DNA of 64,000 nucleotides from Myotis daubentonii (taxonomy: Eukaryota > Chordata > Mammalia > Chiroptera > Vespertilionidae): NCBI RefSeq assembly GCF_963259705.1, contig NC_081841.1, positions 120,661,033-120,725,032 on the forward strand, read 5' to 3'. Position numbers and translations under genes: made by a program. Under the pieces are notes generated by a model. That model worked only from the letters and a program-made list of their open reading frames with translations. It ran no database searches and was not told the DNA's origin. This document shows, piece by piece, positions 1 through 10,404 of this stretch (its first letter is position 1; every line of letters begins with the position of its first letter).

Positions 1-179
1 AGAAAGGAATGGCATGAAGTACTCAAGGTAATGGAAAGCAAAGATCTGAGACCAAGATTACTATATCCAGCAAGGCTATCATTCAAAATAGACGGTCAAA
101 TAAAAAGCTTCCCAGTCAAAAAAAGGCTAAAGGAGTTCATCACCACCATGCCGAGAAGCAGTTCAATGACTGTGCTTTA
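1..179 (+). pseudogene. LINE ORF1 3' end fragment
   Basis: The translated + strand resembles the C-terminal domain of L1/HAL1 ORF1p (PRLLYPARLSFKI, then KKRLKEFITT), as in the copies near 57200 and 62000. It enters from outside the window and is cut at 180 by the start of a Helitron. I did not find its continuation after the Helitron pair ends at 1231. Confidence 0.75.
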
Positions 180-764
180 TCCTATCTAATAAAAGACAAA
201 AAGGGTAATTAATCATACCTCCATTACACTTCCCATTGGCTAATCAGGGTGATATGCAAATTAACTGCCAACCAAGATGGCGGCTGGCAGCCACGCAGCT
301 GAAGCGAACATGAGGCTTGCTAGCTCCAGTGATGGAGGAAGCCAAGATTCCCCGCTTGCCACGGCCTGGCTCTGAGCTCCAAAAGCAACAAAGTTTCAAT
401 AATAGAAGCAAAACAAACCCCAGATACCTGCTTTCAGCCAGCCACAGCCTCAGAGCTGGGAGCGCAAGTGACGGCAACAATGTTTCAATTATAGAAGGTA
501 AATAAATCCCAGAATAAAAAAAAAGAAAAAAAGGAGAGGCTGGGAGCTTCAGTCGCTGGCAAGCCTGAAAATGGCCCACAGCCCCTCACCCAGACTGTCC
601 AGGCACCCCAGTGGGGACCCCCAACCTGAAGGGGGTGTGACCAGCTGCAAATAGCCATCAGCCCCTCACCCAGGCTGGCCAGGCACCCCAGTGGGACCCC
701 CACCCTGATCCGGGACACCCTTCAAGGAAAACCAGCTGGTCCCCACCCGTGCACCAGGCCTCTA
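180..764 (+). mobile_element. Non-autonomous Helitron, type X (first copy)
   Basis: The 5' end is TCCTATCTAATAAAAG after an A, as expected for A|TC Helitron insertion, followed by an octamer-like ATGCAAAT and an AAGATGGCGGC motif (274-284). The interior carries A-rich tracts and two copies of a 'CCTCACCCAG..TGGCCAGGCACCCCAGTGGG' block. It ends GCACCAGGCCTCTA and is joined directly to the next Helitron without the terminal G of CTAG. It has no coding capacity for Rep/helicase. Confidence 0.85.
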
Positions 765-1231
765 TCCTATATAGTAAAAGGGTAATATGCAAACTGACCC
801 TAACAGCAGAAAGACTGGGAATGACTGGTCACTATGACACACACTGACCACCAGGGGGCAGACACTCAATGCAGGAGCTGCCCTCTGGTGGTCAGTGCGC
901 GCCCACATGGGGGAGCTTTGCTCAGCCACAAGCCAGGCTGATGGCTGCCAGTATAGCGGTGGTGGTGGGAGCCTCTCCTGCCTCCTCAGCAGTGCTAAGG
1001 ATGTCTGACTGCAGCTTAGGTCTGCTCCCCGCTGGCAAGTGGACATCCTCCGAGAGCTGCTGGGCTGCCAGGAGGATGTCTGATTGCCATCTTTGGCCCA
1101 TTCCCCTGGGGAGCAGGCCTAAGCCAGCAGGTTGGCATCCCCTGAGGGGTCCTAGACTGTGAGAGGGCCCAGGCCGGGCTGAGGGACCCCCCACCCCTGA
1201 GTGCACAAATTTTTGTGCACTGGGCCTCTAG
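765..1231 (+). mobile_element. Non-autonomous Helitron, type Y (first copy)
   Basis: It starts TCCTATATAGTAAAAGGG and ends with the hairpin GTGCACAAATTTTTGTGCAC followed by TGGGCCTCTAG, the typical 3' hairpin plus CTAG of bat Helitrons. It is 467 bp and closely resembles the element at 51923-52381. It lies immediately after a type X element in both places. Confidence 0.9.
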
Positions 1232-1522
1232 TTAATTAATAAAAAAATAGGGAAGATTATAGAGAACACAACCCACCCTTAGAGATTTAAAGTTTAGTGA
1301 TCCAGTTAGGAAAAAATGATAATAAAAAGATTTTATGTAGTCATTGGAAATTAATGTATAGGAAGGGACAGAAGGTGCAAGCTCTTCTGAGGGGTCCTAC
1401 TGACACTGTTTCTGTCAATCTAATGAGATATCACAAAAGGTAAGCTGAACAGAGTGTACATTTGAAACATCAATGTGTCATTAACATTATAAAGATCACT
1501 GTCCTTTAACTGTATTTAATTG

Positions 1523-1528
<6 letters not shown>
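1232..1528. other. Intronic sequence without recognised feature
   Basis: AT-rich sequence between two Helitron clusters. I see no exon, RNA gene or repeat that I can name. Confidence 0.6.

Positions 1529-1581
<53 letters not shown>
1529..1581. repeat. (TA)n microsatellite, about 53 bp
   Basis: Uninterrupted TA dinucleotides. It sits exactly where related elements (27796, 39022) have a short TATATATA near their 5' end, so it is probably an expansion within the Helitron start. Confidence 0.95.
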
Positions 1582-1585
<4 letters not shown>

Positions 1586-2170
1586 CCAGGGTCTGTAACG
1601 TCCAAAACAACTGAATGGACAACCAAACACCGGAAGTCAGTCCTGCAGTCAGTGCTGGGTTGCTGCGGCGACCCAGCACTGACAGCTGTGCTGACCAAGC
1701 ACTGACTGCCGAGGGGGCTGTGAATCAGGCCTGGAGAGAGGCCCAGAGAGAGAAGCAGGGTCTGATCCGCAGCCTCCATGGCAGCTGTTGATCAGCCCTT
1801 GCCTCTCTTTCTTTCTGGTCCTGGACAGCAGCTGCGGGGGCTGCTCATAAGCCCCACCTCACTGATCAGGCCCGGAGATAGGCCCGGAGATGCTGACTGG
1901 CATAGAAACTGAAAAATCAGAACCAAATCTGGGTGAACTGTGAGGAGCCAATGGCTGCCTAGGAGGCAGAGCTTTTGATGCTGACTGGCATAGAAACAGA
2001 CCAATCAGAACCTAATCTGAGTGAACTGTGAAGGCAGAACCTAAGGTGGGGGCTGAGGAGAGGTTTTAAGGGCAACAGCTGTTTGGTGTAAGGTGTAAGA
2101 AAGAAGTTCAATTTTTTAATGAGTGGTTTGGCAGTATAGTGCATATGGCTGGCTATCAGTCTAGACATAG
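1529..2170 (+). mobile_element. Helitron-like element, 3' end not found
   Basis: After the TA run the sequence GAGCCAGGGTCTGTAACG and the block around AAGTCAGTCCTGCAGTCAG are shared with the Helitron at 39022-40126. An internal 'CTGACTGGCATAGAAAC..CCAATCAGAACC' block is repeated (about 1890-2020), as it is in that copy. No hairpin plus CTAG end is present, so the 3' limit is approximate. Confidence 0.65.
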
Positions 2171-2263
2171 GGATTATGTATTTTTGTCTGCCAAGAGCAT
2201 CTCCTCCTGCTGTAAAAGGCTTCTCCTCCCTCCCATTTAAGCAGTCCTATCCTAAACAATCTA

Positions 2264-3066
2264 TCTATACTAATAAAAGGGTAATATGCTAATTAGCCCG
2301 AGTGGACCGGCCATCTTCCAGATGTCCTACATCCTTCTGGGCAAAGCCATGGTGGTGGGGCAGAGCAGAGGCAGTTAAGGGTGATAAGGCCGGCAGAGGA
2401 GGGCAGTTGGGGGCGAGATAAGGTAAGCAGAGGGTTAGGGGCAATCAGGCTGACAGGGGAGAGCAGTTGGGGGCAGGATCTGGCCAGCAGGGTAGGGCAG
2501 TTGGGGGCGAGATCAGGCTGGCAGGGGAGGGCAGTTAGGGGTGATCCGGCAGGCAGAGGCAGTTAGGGACAATCAGGACAGCAGGATAGGGCAGTTGGAG
2601 GTAAGATCAGGCCATCATGGGAGGGCCATTGGGGGCGAGCATGCCAGTAGGAAAGGGCAGTTGGGGCTGAGATCAGACCTGCAGAGGAGGGCAATTGGAG
2701 GCGAGATCAGGCCAGCAAGGGAGGACAGTTGGGGGCAAGATCAGGCCAGCAGGGTAGGGAAGTTAGGGGTGATCAGGCAGGCAGAGGCACTTAGGGGCGA
2801 TCAGGCCAGCAGAGGAAGGCAGTTAGGAGTGATCAGGCAGGCAGGCAGAGGCAGTGAGGGGTAATCAGGCTGGCAGGCAGGTTAGGAGTCAGAAGTCCCA
2901 GATTGCAAGAGGGATGTCTGACTGCCAGTTTAGGCCCGATTCCTGTTGGATAGGGCCTAAACCGGCACTTGGACATCCCCCAAGGTGTCCCTGATTGGAG
3001 AGGGTGCAGGCTGGGCTGAGGGATCCACCGCCCCCCATGCATGAATTTCATGCACTGGGCCACAGG
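2264..3066 (+). mobile_element. Helitron with internal G-rich minisatellite
   Basis: It starts TCTATACTAATAAAAGGG and ends with the hairpin region GCATGAATTTCATGC then ACTGGGCCACAGG, where CTAG has decayed to ACAG. The interior (2370-2880) is a run of about 35-40 bp units. Confidence 0.85.
2370..2880 (+). repeat. Minisatellite, about 35-40 bp unit, inside Helitron
   Basis: Degenerate tandem units with the core GGGCAGTTGGGGGCGAGATC followed by AGGCCAGCAGGGGA. The same unit fills three other Helitrons in this window (27796, 34925 and 39022). Confidence 0.9.
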
Positions 3067-3424
3067 TAAAATATAAAACCCAAAACATATATAGCTTTAT
3101 AAATTTAAAGCAATATACCAAGTCATTTGAGCTTAATTATTAGCAGTGTATTGCTATCTGGCTATATATACTTAAGAAGATAAATCTCATTCAGATGACA
3201 AAGTGAGAGATAATGTCCATAGCTGGGCAAAATGTTCATGTGATTGCTACTCTTTATGATGGTTCAAGTTTATGTGTCAACTTGGTTAGGCCATGGGCTC
3301 AGTAGTTGGGTCAAATATTAGTCAAGATGTTGCTCTGAAACATTCTGTAGGTGTGAATAATACCTATGCTCAACTGACTTTTAGTAAAAGATATTATTCT
3401 CAATAATGTAGGTGGGCCTCATCC
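3067..3424. repeat. Intronic sequence, then first part of an ancient interspersed repeat (from about 3240)
   Basis: From 3240, 'TTTATGTGTCAACTTGGTTA' and 'GTGGGCCTCATCCAATTAG' look like one side of an old mammalian repeat. The other side appears at about 6318-6500 (ending CTTCTCTGGAGAAGCCTGAC). The elements between were inserted into it. I cannot name the family with certainty. Confidence 0.55.
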
Positions 3425-3432
3425 AATTAGAT

Positions 3433-3636
3433 CAGGGGTGGGGAAAGTCCAGCCCTTGGGCTGAGTAAGGCCTGAGAAATAATTTGATCTGGCCATCTCA
3501 GGCATTAGTAGTGAGATAATTAAATGTTTGACCAAATATAGCAGGCTAATTTTTAAGCTGATAATTTTGGATGGCCCGAGAATGATGTTATAAATATCCA
3601 AATGGCCCTTGGCATAAAAATGATTCCTCACTTTTG
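3433..3636. mobile_element. Non-autonomous hAT transposon, 204 bp, with 8-bp TSD
   Basis: It begins CAGGGGTGGGGAAAG and ends TTCCTCACTTTTG, degenerate terminal inverted repeats (TIRs). It is flanked by a perfect 8-bp duplication AATTAGAT at 3425-3432 and 3637-3644, diagnostic for hAT transposition. Confidence 0.9.
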
Positions 3637-4303
3637 AATTAGATGACTGCCTTAAGCAGAAAGACTGAGGTTTCCTGGAGAGGAAGGAATTCTGCCTCAA
3701 GACTGTAACAGAGAAGAAGAACCAAGATGGCGGCATAGGTGAACACCTGTACTTGCTGCCTCTCATAACCACATCAAAACTACAATTCGAAGACAGAAGA
3801 GATATCATCCAGAACCACAGGAGTGCTGGCTGAGTGGAAGTTCTGCAACTGAAAGGAAAGAAAAAAGCTCATTGAGATTGGTATGAGGTGCAGAGGTGCA
3901 GAGGCACATGCAAAACAGCCTGACAACTGGGTGCGCTGTTGTTTTTTTCAGTGGGAAGGGAGATACAAGCTCCTGATTGCTCTGAACTCCCATTCCGTGC
4001 GAGACTCTGGGGACCCAGACTCATAGGGGAGAAACTGGACTGTCTGGAATTGGGACAGGAATGCAAGGGCAGCTTTATCTAGGTGCTCGCAGCAATCATT
4101 GTTCCTGCGTGGGGGCAAGGGATGCAGAGATGCGGAGATGTGGAGACGCAGGAACCTCTCCAATGCAGGGCTGACTGACAGCCATTGCTGTTTGCTCCGC
4201 CGTGGTGATTCCCTGAGACCCTGTCCCACCCAGTTTACAACCCCACCCAATCTGTGTGCGGCAGCTTTTGCATATGAATGGCTTGTCTTTTCACAGTCTA
4301 ACC

Positions 4304-4517
4304 CAGGGGTGGGCAAACTTTTTGACTTGAGGGCCACAATGGGTTCTTAAACTGGACCGGAGGGCCGGAACAAAAGCATGGATGGAGTCTTTGTGTGAAC
4401 TAATATAAATTCAAAGTAAACATCATTACATAAAAGGGTACGGTCTTTTTTTTTTTTAGTTTTATTCATTTCAAATGGGCCGGATCCGGCCTGTGGGCCG
4501 TAGTTTGGCCAAGGCTG
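4304..4517. mobile_element. Non-autonomous hAT transposon, 214 bp, nested in LINE
   Basis: Ends CAGGGGTGGGCAAACT and AGTTTGGCCAAGGCTG are inverted repeats of each other with a few differences. The 8-bp TSD is GTCTAACC (4296-4303) versus GTCTTACC (4518-4525). It must be younger than the host LINE. Confidence 0.9.
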
Positions 4518-5102
4518 GTCTTACCTAACAAACTGGAGCTGGGTCAGAGAGCACCAAAGCTTCAAAAAGAAGGCCCAAGGTTGGCAGCAGCAGCCTTCCT
4601 TGCTTCACAGCTGGGCCTCATCTGGGTACCTCCAAACCCCAAACAAGGGAGAGGAATCTGCAGATCTCTCTGTAGCTCTTGCTGGGTGGCCTCAGGCAGT
4701 GGCTGACTTTGCACCTCCTTGGAGATCCAAGAGCCAGTGTACCCAGTGGTCAGAGTATGATCATCCAGATTACAACTCTTCACATCCATAGGAGACACAC
4801 TCAGGGGGCAGACTCAGCACCAAAGCCCCACTGAAGCAAGTCCTGCCCCACAAGGATGTCTCCAGCACAGAAATTTTCCCATTGTAGACACAGCTGGTCC
4901 TCACAGCCAATTGGCCTGGAGGTCAATTCCTCCCAGTGATATCAACAGCAATCAAGGCTTAACTACAACAAGACTGTGCACACAGCCCACAAAGGGGTCC
5001 ACCAAGAGTGTCCACCTCAGGTGATTGGGGAGGTTGAGCCGCTGGCCCCTATAGGACACCTAGCACACAAAGCCACTCTATCAACACTGGGAAGCAGCGA
5101 AA

Positions 5103-5953
5103 ATGCAGAGACAAAGAAACATGTCACAAATGAAAGAAATGGAGGAAAGCAAACTACTGGATCTAGAGTTCAAAACCACGGTTATAAGGTTAGTCAAGAA
5201 TCTTCTAGAAACCTCTGAGAAATATAAGTGAGGCCCTCAAAAATATGCAAAAGGACCAATTAGAAATTAAGCATACACTGACTGAAATAAAGAATAATAT
5301 ACAGAGATCCAACAGCAGCCTAGAGGATCCCACAAATCAAGTCAAACATTTGAAATATGAAGAAGCAAAAAACACCCATCCCGAAAAGCAAAAAGAAAAA
5401 AGAATCCAAAAATATGAAGATAGTGTAAGGAGCCTCTGGGACAACTTCAAGCGTACCAACATCCAAATTATGGGGGTGCCAGAAGAAGAGAGAGAGCAAG
5501 ATATTGAAAACCTATTTGAAGAAATAATGACAGAAAACTTCCCCTAACTTTCTTTCTGGTGAAAGAAAAAGACTTACAAGTCCAGGAAGCTCAGAGAACC
5601 CTAAACAAGAGGAATCCAAAGAGGACCACACCAAGACACATCATAATTAAAATGCCAAGGGCAAAAGACAAAGAGAGAATCTTAAAAGCAGAAAGAGAAA
5701 ATCAGTCAGTTACCTACAATGGAGTACCCATACGACTGTCAGCTGATTTCTCAACAGAAACTATGTAGGCCAGAGGGAGTGGCAAGAAATATTCAGTGAT
5801 GAATAGCAAGAACCTATAACCAAGATTATTCTACCCATCAAAGCTATCATTTAGAATTAAAGGTCAGATAAAGAGCTTCACAGATAAGAAAAGCTAAAGG
5901 AGTTCATCACCACCAAACCAGTATTATATGAAATGCTGAAAGGTATTCTTTAA
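5103..5953 (+). pseudogene. Decayed ORF1 of the HAL1-like element
   Basis: The ATG at 5103 opens a reading frame stopped at about 5217. Later segments in other frames give a coiled coil (about 5245-5440), an RRM-like stretch (NIQIMGVPEEERE, near 5460) and the C-terminal domain (TPRHIIIKMPRAKDKER, near 5640). It ends at EMLKGIL-stop. ORF1p of L1-type elements is an RNA-binding trimeric chaperone; this copy has at least one stop and two frameshifts and is not functional. The order of domains matches the copies at 56524 and, on the minus strand, 53860. Confidence 0.85.
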
Positions 5954-6317
5954 GAAGAGGAAGAAGAAGAAAAAGGTAAAGTTAAAAATTATGAACAACA
6001 AAGTGACAACAAATACATATCTATCAACAAGTGAATCTAAAAATCAAGTGAATAAAAAATATGATGAACAGAATAAACTGGTGAATATAAGGAGCATAGA
6101 AAGGGAGTAGACTGACAATTCTCAGGGGAGAGAGGGTGTGGGGGGGTGCGGGAAGAACTGGACAAAAATCATACACCTATGGACAAGGACAGTGGGGGTT
6201 GGTAAGGGTAGGGGGTGGGGTGGGAACCGGGTGGAGGGGAGCTATGGGGGAATAAGAGGAACAACTGTAATAATCTGGACAATAAAGATTTATTTTTTTT
6301 AAAAAGACTGTAACAGA

Positions 6318-6500
6318 AATCCTGCCTGAGATTCTGGCCTGTCAGCCTGCCCTACAGATTTCAAACTGGCTAGCCCTGGCAATCATGAGCCAGCCTTTAA
6401 AATAAATCTATATCTGTGCCTATGCCTCTCTCTCCCTATGTCTCACATATATGCTAAGGTTCTGTTTTGTGCTTCTCTGGAGAAGCCTGACTGACACACT
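6318..6500. repeat. Second part of the ancient interspersed repeat
   Basis: Ends with 'TGTGCTTCTCTGGAGAAGCC' and TGACTGACAC, the typical far end of an old mammalian repeat begun near 3240. The LINE at 3714 separates the two parts. Confidence 0.5.
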
Positions 6501-6509
6501 CTGTCTCTA

Positions 6510-6722
6510 TTTACACAATCTGTGTGATACTATGAATGTTTATCTGACCTCTGAATGCTTCAGTTTCTTCACTGAAACATGGAGAAAATTTCAGTATAAA
6601 CCTTTATAGAGATATCCGAAGGTTAAACAAAAATAATCCATGTAAAGTTCTTAGTATGGGGGCTGGCACACAATAAATATTTGATAAATATTAGATGTCA
6701 CTGTGTTGCTATTATTATAACA
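6510..6722 (+). repeat. MIR SINE remnant
   Basis: The order 'CTTCAGTTTCTTCACTGAAA', 'CATGTAAAGTTCTTAG', 'GGCTGGCACACAATAAATA' and a final TATTATTAT follows the MIR core and 3' part. It is diverged, as expected for an ancient SINE. Confidence 0.7.
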
Positions 6723-7320
6723 AACAAATATTGATGTTGAACATTTTTAAAACCTTAGGTTAAATTTTAATTTACATTAAAAAAATAAGAAAGTTTTCTT
6801 ACATCTATCTTATACTTGAAATGCAAGGACAGTTGGTCAAATACTACCCTGGTCATATTCAAATGTTCTTCCCTATATAACAGAATCAGTTCTACCAGAA
6901 TTATTCTTATCAGTGTCCTGTCCAAAATTAACCAAACCCTAAAATCTGCCAGACAGACACTTAATAAAAATACTTAATGCAATCAAATAAAATGAAGATA
7001 TACAAATGAAGAACATTAACAATCAAAATAAGCTACTTCACTCCTAGTTTTCTAGAAAACTTCATTATACAGAAGAAGATGAAAGTTATGCCCCTAATTT
7101 GTAATTTATAAATAACCAATTTTGGTTTTAATTGTACTATAATCATAAATGCTCTAATTTGAGATGGAATCCTTTTTAAGTGCAAGTAAATAAAAAAATA
7201 TGTAAGAAAAAATTTAAGAAGAATATATCACTTGTCCATAGTAAATGTTTATATTATTAGTTGTATATAAGAAAAATAAAGAATGATATAAATTTACTAA
7301 ATTGGAAGGTTTGGTTCATT
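6723..7320. other. AT-rich intron, no feature seen
   Basis: Downstream NBEA intron. Very AT-rich; no exon-like reading frame with splice sites or nameable repeat was found. Confidence 0.6.
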
Positions 7321-7528
7321 AAAAAAATATTTTTATTGATTTCAGAATGGAAGGGAGAGGGAGAGATAGAAACATCAATGATGAGAGAGAATCATGGAAC
7401 AGTGGTTCCATGCATGTCCCTTCTGGGGATCAAGCCCAAAACCTGGGCATGTACTCTGACCAGGAATCTGACCATGAGATTCTGGTTCATGGGTGGACAC
7501 TCAAACACTGAGCCACACTGGCTGGACA
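7321..7528 (-). mobile_element. Ves-type SINE, minus strand
   Basis: On the minus strand the head resembles the tRNA-derived bat SINE, and the tail ends at an A-run (T on +) next to AATATTTTTATTGATTTC. Flanking copies AAGGTTTGGTTCATT (7306) and AAGGTTTGATTCTTT (7529) look like a TSD. Internally decayed. Confidence 0.8.
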
Positions 7529-7801
7529 AAGGTTTGATTCTTTGAGATTAAAATACTTGCCTAAACAAATTTTGTATTATGTAGACATCATTCTAAATTA
7601 GAAATAACTTCTATTGGAGCTACTTTTAAAAGTTTAGATTTTTTCTAAACCATTGTAGAGACATTACTAAAGATATGAAAAATTATAGTAATTTTTAATA
7701 CTTTCAATCATAATCTCTAAATCATTTAAAAATTTACAGTCATTTTTACTTCTATCATAATTAATCTACGAGTTATTTTCTTGTAATTTGTTATAACTCA
7801 C

Positions 7802-7968
7802 CTATGAGAAACTGCTCCCCAAGCACCATGCTTGTTTGTGAGAATGTTAAGGATCTTCTGTTTCAATTGATTTGCTGTAACGTGATCTCGATGTTTTGCA
7901 GCACTAATGAGATGGTCACACATCTTTTCTTCCTCTCTCCTATCAGCAGCATACTGGGCACACTGCGA
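7802..7968 (-). CDS. NBEA: NBEA coding exon (167 bp), third of three
   Basis: Minus-strand acceptor TTTACATAG precedes TCGCAGTGTGCC and the exon ends at TCTCATAG before the consensus donor GTGAGTT. It encodes [20 protein letters not shown], continues through [17 protein letters not shown], and ends [11 protein letters not shown] plus two bases of the next codon. It enters in phase 0, as required by the preceding exon, and leaves in phase 2. The ending GAWGAVSH matches NBEA as I remember it; the paralog LRBA reads GAWGNSAVS. The position read ILNIL here is, from memory, IINIL in other mammals, a conservative change I cannot verify. The next exon, expected to begin the tryptophan-rich stretch before the PH-like domain, is not in the 7.8 kb that remain. 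Confidence 0.93.
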
Positions 7969-8837
7969 CTATGTAAAGAAATGCAAACAATGTATGACTT
8001 TAACTGTGCATTAGTAAGGAATGCTATCTAATTTTAAGTTAAATGCTAATAAACTCAGATTAATATAATCTTTTGAAACTTTATTCTAAAGAACACATAT
8101 AGTCCCCTTTCAAACTTTTAAAAATGTGTTCTTTGTGTTTATACATATGTGTATGTAAAATAATTTGGATAATGTTAGCTCTCTGTATTCATGGCCATTG
8201 GTATTGATAACATAGCTAATCATTCTCATTGTGTATCAAAAGGTTCAAGATGATCATTTCTTTAAGCATGTTTGATTTTTTTAAATAAGTTTGGTATAGG
8301 GTGGATTGACTACAAATTTTGATATTACTAAGTATGTAATATAATGAGTCATATAAGAAAGGAAAACTATATACATCTAAATAAATGCATATAACTAGTT
8401 CACATTCATCATTACTATGGAAAAAGCTGTGTCATGGAAGGTACTTGAACATATCTCGTCCTCTATCTATTGTCATAAACTATTATCACAAGTCATTATA
8501 ACAAATTAAGAAGAATTCATTCATATTCTAATTCATCTTTTTGTACAGGGAATCACCAATTAGTACAATGATCTACCTCATAATGAGGTTAATATTTTAT
8601 TAGTTCATAGGAGAATACAATTAAAATTTCATTTTTCTTCCTTACCAATTGCAGTGGTTAACTAAGAAAAACTTAACCATGAAACATTCATCTCACATTA
8701 AATATACTTTTTCTCTTAATTAGAGGCTTAAATGGAAGACAGAAATTCCTCAAAAAGTCCCAGTAAAATGCCATGACTTTTATAAAATCTTTTGTAATTT
8801 AAAAATAACTGGTGAACACACAACAATAACAACAACA
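7969..8837. other. Intron upstream of the 7.9 kb exon, no feature seen
   Basis: AT-rich unique-looking sequence directly upstream (in transcript sense) of the NBEA exon. Nothing else nameable. Confidence 0.6.
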
Positions 8838-8930
8838 ACAACACACACATCAATGCATTTACTAATATAGCTTTAACTAAAAATACAACACACACATCAA
8901 TGCATTTACTAAAGTAGCTTTAACTAAAAA
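8838..8930 (+). repeat. Tandem duplication, 47-bp unit x2
   Basis: Units 8838-8884 and 8885-8930 share ACAACACACACATCAATGCA and TAGCTTTAACTAAAAA with two substitutions (AATAT versus AAAGT). Confidence 0.9.
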
Positions 8931-9168
8931 ACACACACAAATTAAACATTTGGGTTAATAAGCAATGTACAGTCATTAAGTAACAATGGTAAGACTCTCA
9001 AAATTAAGTTTAAATCAGTATTTTATGTATACATAATCTAAAAATCACTGAGCCTTCATATCCTTCTTCATAACTTCTTAGCACTTTTTGCCATCAGCCT
9101 CAATAAAGTACTCTTATCCCCAAGGGGGTGAAAACTGGTGTTGGGTGAATGTGAAAAAAAACCTTACT

Positions 9169-9282
9169 ATTTTAATATATAAAGCACAGATATGCACCAT
9201 AATGAAGGTAATAAAATATTTAATATATAAAGCACAGTACAGAAATAGATATGCAGCATAATGAAGGTAATAAAATATCATT
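9169..9282 (+). repeat. Tandem duplication, about 48-bp unit x2
   Basis: Both units contain TTAATATATAAAGCACAG, then ATATGCACCATAATG or ATATGCAGCATAATG, then AAGGTAATAAAATAT. The second unit has an extra dozen bases (TACAGAAATAG). Confidence 0.85.
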
Positions 9283-9434
9283 GGGAAATAATTAGGATAA
9301 AAATTGTATAAAAAGATTTCTTAGGGGGCAATAGTGCAAAAAAAGGTTGAAAAGCACTGCACTTAGCTTAATAGGATTTTGAGTAGCTATGTGTTAAAGC
9401 TAGTAACTAATATCTGGCTTCATAAAATTCCATT

Positions 9435-9560
9435 TTAAATGTTTTCACATGACAAATATTAATTTGCATATATTCCTGTAAAATATCTTCTATCTTAAGA
9501 AAAGCAAGATATTTTACAGAGATATATGCAAATTAATATTTTTCATGTGAAAACATTTAA
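9435..9560. repeat. Inverted repeat, 55-bp arms, 16-bp loop, TTAA at both outer ends
   Basis: Arms 9435-9489 and 9506-9560 pair with three mismatches. The outer tetranucleotide on both sides is TTAA. It could be a MITE (TTAA is the piggyBac target, but the CCY-type tips are missing) or a local inverted duplication. Confidence 0.9.
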
Positions 9561-9568
9561 TACAATAA

Positions 9569-9885
9569 TCCTACATAATAAAAACCTAATATGCAAATAA
9601 ATGGAACAGCAGAACGACCAGTCGCTATGATGCGCACTAACCACGGGGGGCGGGGGGGCAGACGCTCAACACAGGGGGCAGCTCCTGCATTGAGCATCTG
9701 CCCCCTGAGAGGGAGGTGACTGGTGGCAGCGATCAGGGGTGGCAATCAGGGGGTAGAGCCGGCCAGAAGGTGGCGCCAGGCCACTAGCCAAGGCGGGTGC
9801 CAGCAGGGGCCCCCCCAATTGCCCCACGCGCCAGCTGCCCCAAAGATGGCCCTGATCACTGGCCAGGCCTAGGGACCCTACCCTA
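9569..9885 (+). mobile_element. Helitron, 3' truncated
   Basis: It starts TCCTACATAATAAAAACC after an A and continues TAATATGCAAATAAATGG, the bat Helitron 5' pattern. The GC-rich interior fades after GGCCAGGCCTAGGGACCC. No 3' hairpin/CTAG was found before MIR sequence begins. Confidence 0.75.
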
Positions 9886-9989
9886 TATATTGGGAACAAT
9901 CTCTTAGATTTAAAAATTAAAACCTGGCAAGGCTACTCAAATACTGAAAAAACAGGATGATGCAGCAATGACATACATGAACTCTGGCT

Positions 9990-10125
9990 AGCTAGTACAT
10001 TTTGTAGTTGGCCCTGATTCTGACACTTATAAACTCTGTGACAAAGCCAATTACTTAACTTCTCTCTGCTTCAGTTTTTCCAATAAGATGGGGAAAATGG
10101 TACTATTGCCTCAGAAGGATCATGT
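9990..10125 (+). repeat. MIR SINE remnant
   Basis: 'AAACTCTGTGACAAAGCC', 'CTTAACTTCTCTCTGCTTC' and 'AAGATGGGGAAAATGG' match the order of the MIR central part. It is interrupted by the L1 at 10131. Confidence 0.8.
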
Positions 10126-10404
10126 TATATACTATTTTTTTAAAAAAATTTTTTATTAAGTTATTACATATGTGTCCTTATCGCCACATTATCCCCCATA
10201 CCCCCCACTCATGCCCTCACCCCGCTGTTGTTTGTGTCCATTGGTTAGGCCTATATGCTTGCATCTTGCATATAAGTCCTTTGGTTGATCTCTCCCCCTT
10301 CCCCATACCCTCCCCTACCTTCCCTCTGAGGTTTGATGGTCTGATCGATGCTTCTCTGTCTGTGGATCTGTTTTTGTTCATCAGTTTAAGTTGTTCATTA
10401 TATT

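Larger units (their letters stand above)
3714..6304 (+). mobile_element. ORF1-only LINE (HAL1-like), 5' complete
   Basis: It starts near AAGAACCAAGATGGCGGC, contains one L1-type ORF1 and no ORF2, and passes directly to a G-rich 3'UTR and AATAAAGATTT with an A/T tail. Flanking duplications of about 15 bp (AAGACTGTAACAGA near 3699 and 6304) mark retrotransposition. A 214-bp hAT sits inside. Confidence 0.85.

Noticed and set aside
7804..8031. 75-codon + strand frame over the 7.9 kb exon
   Set aside because: It is the antisense shadow of the NBEA exon on the minus strand.
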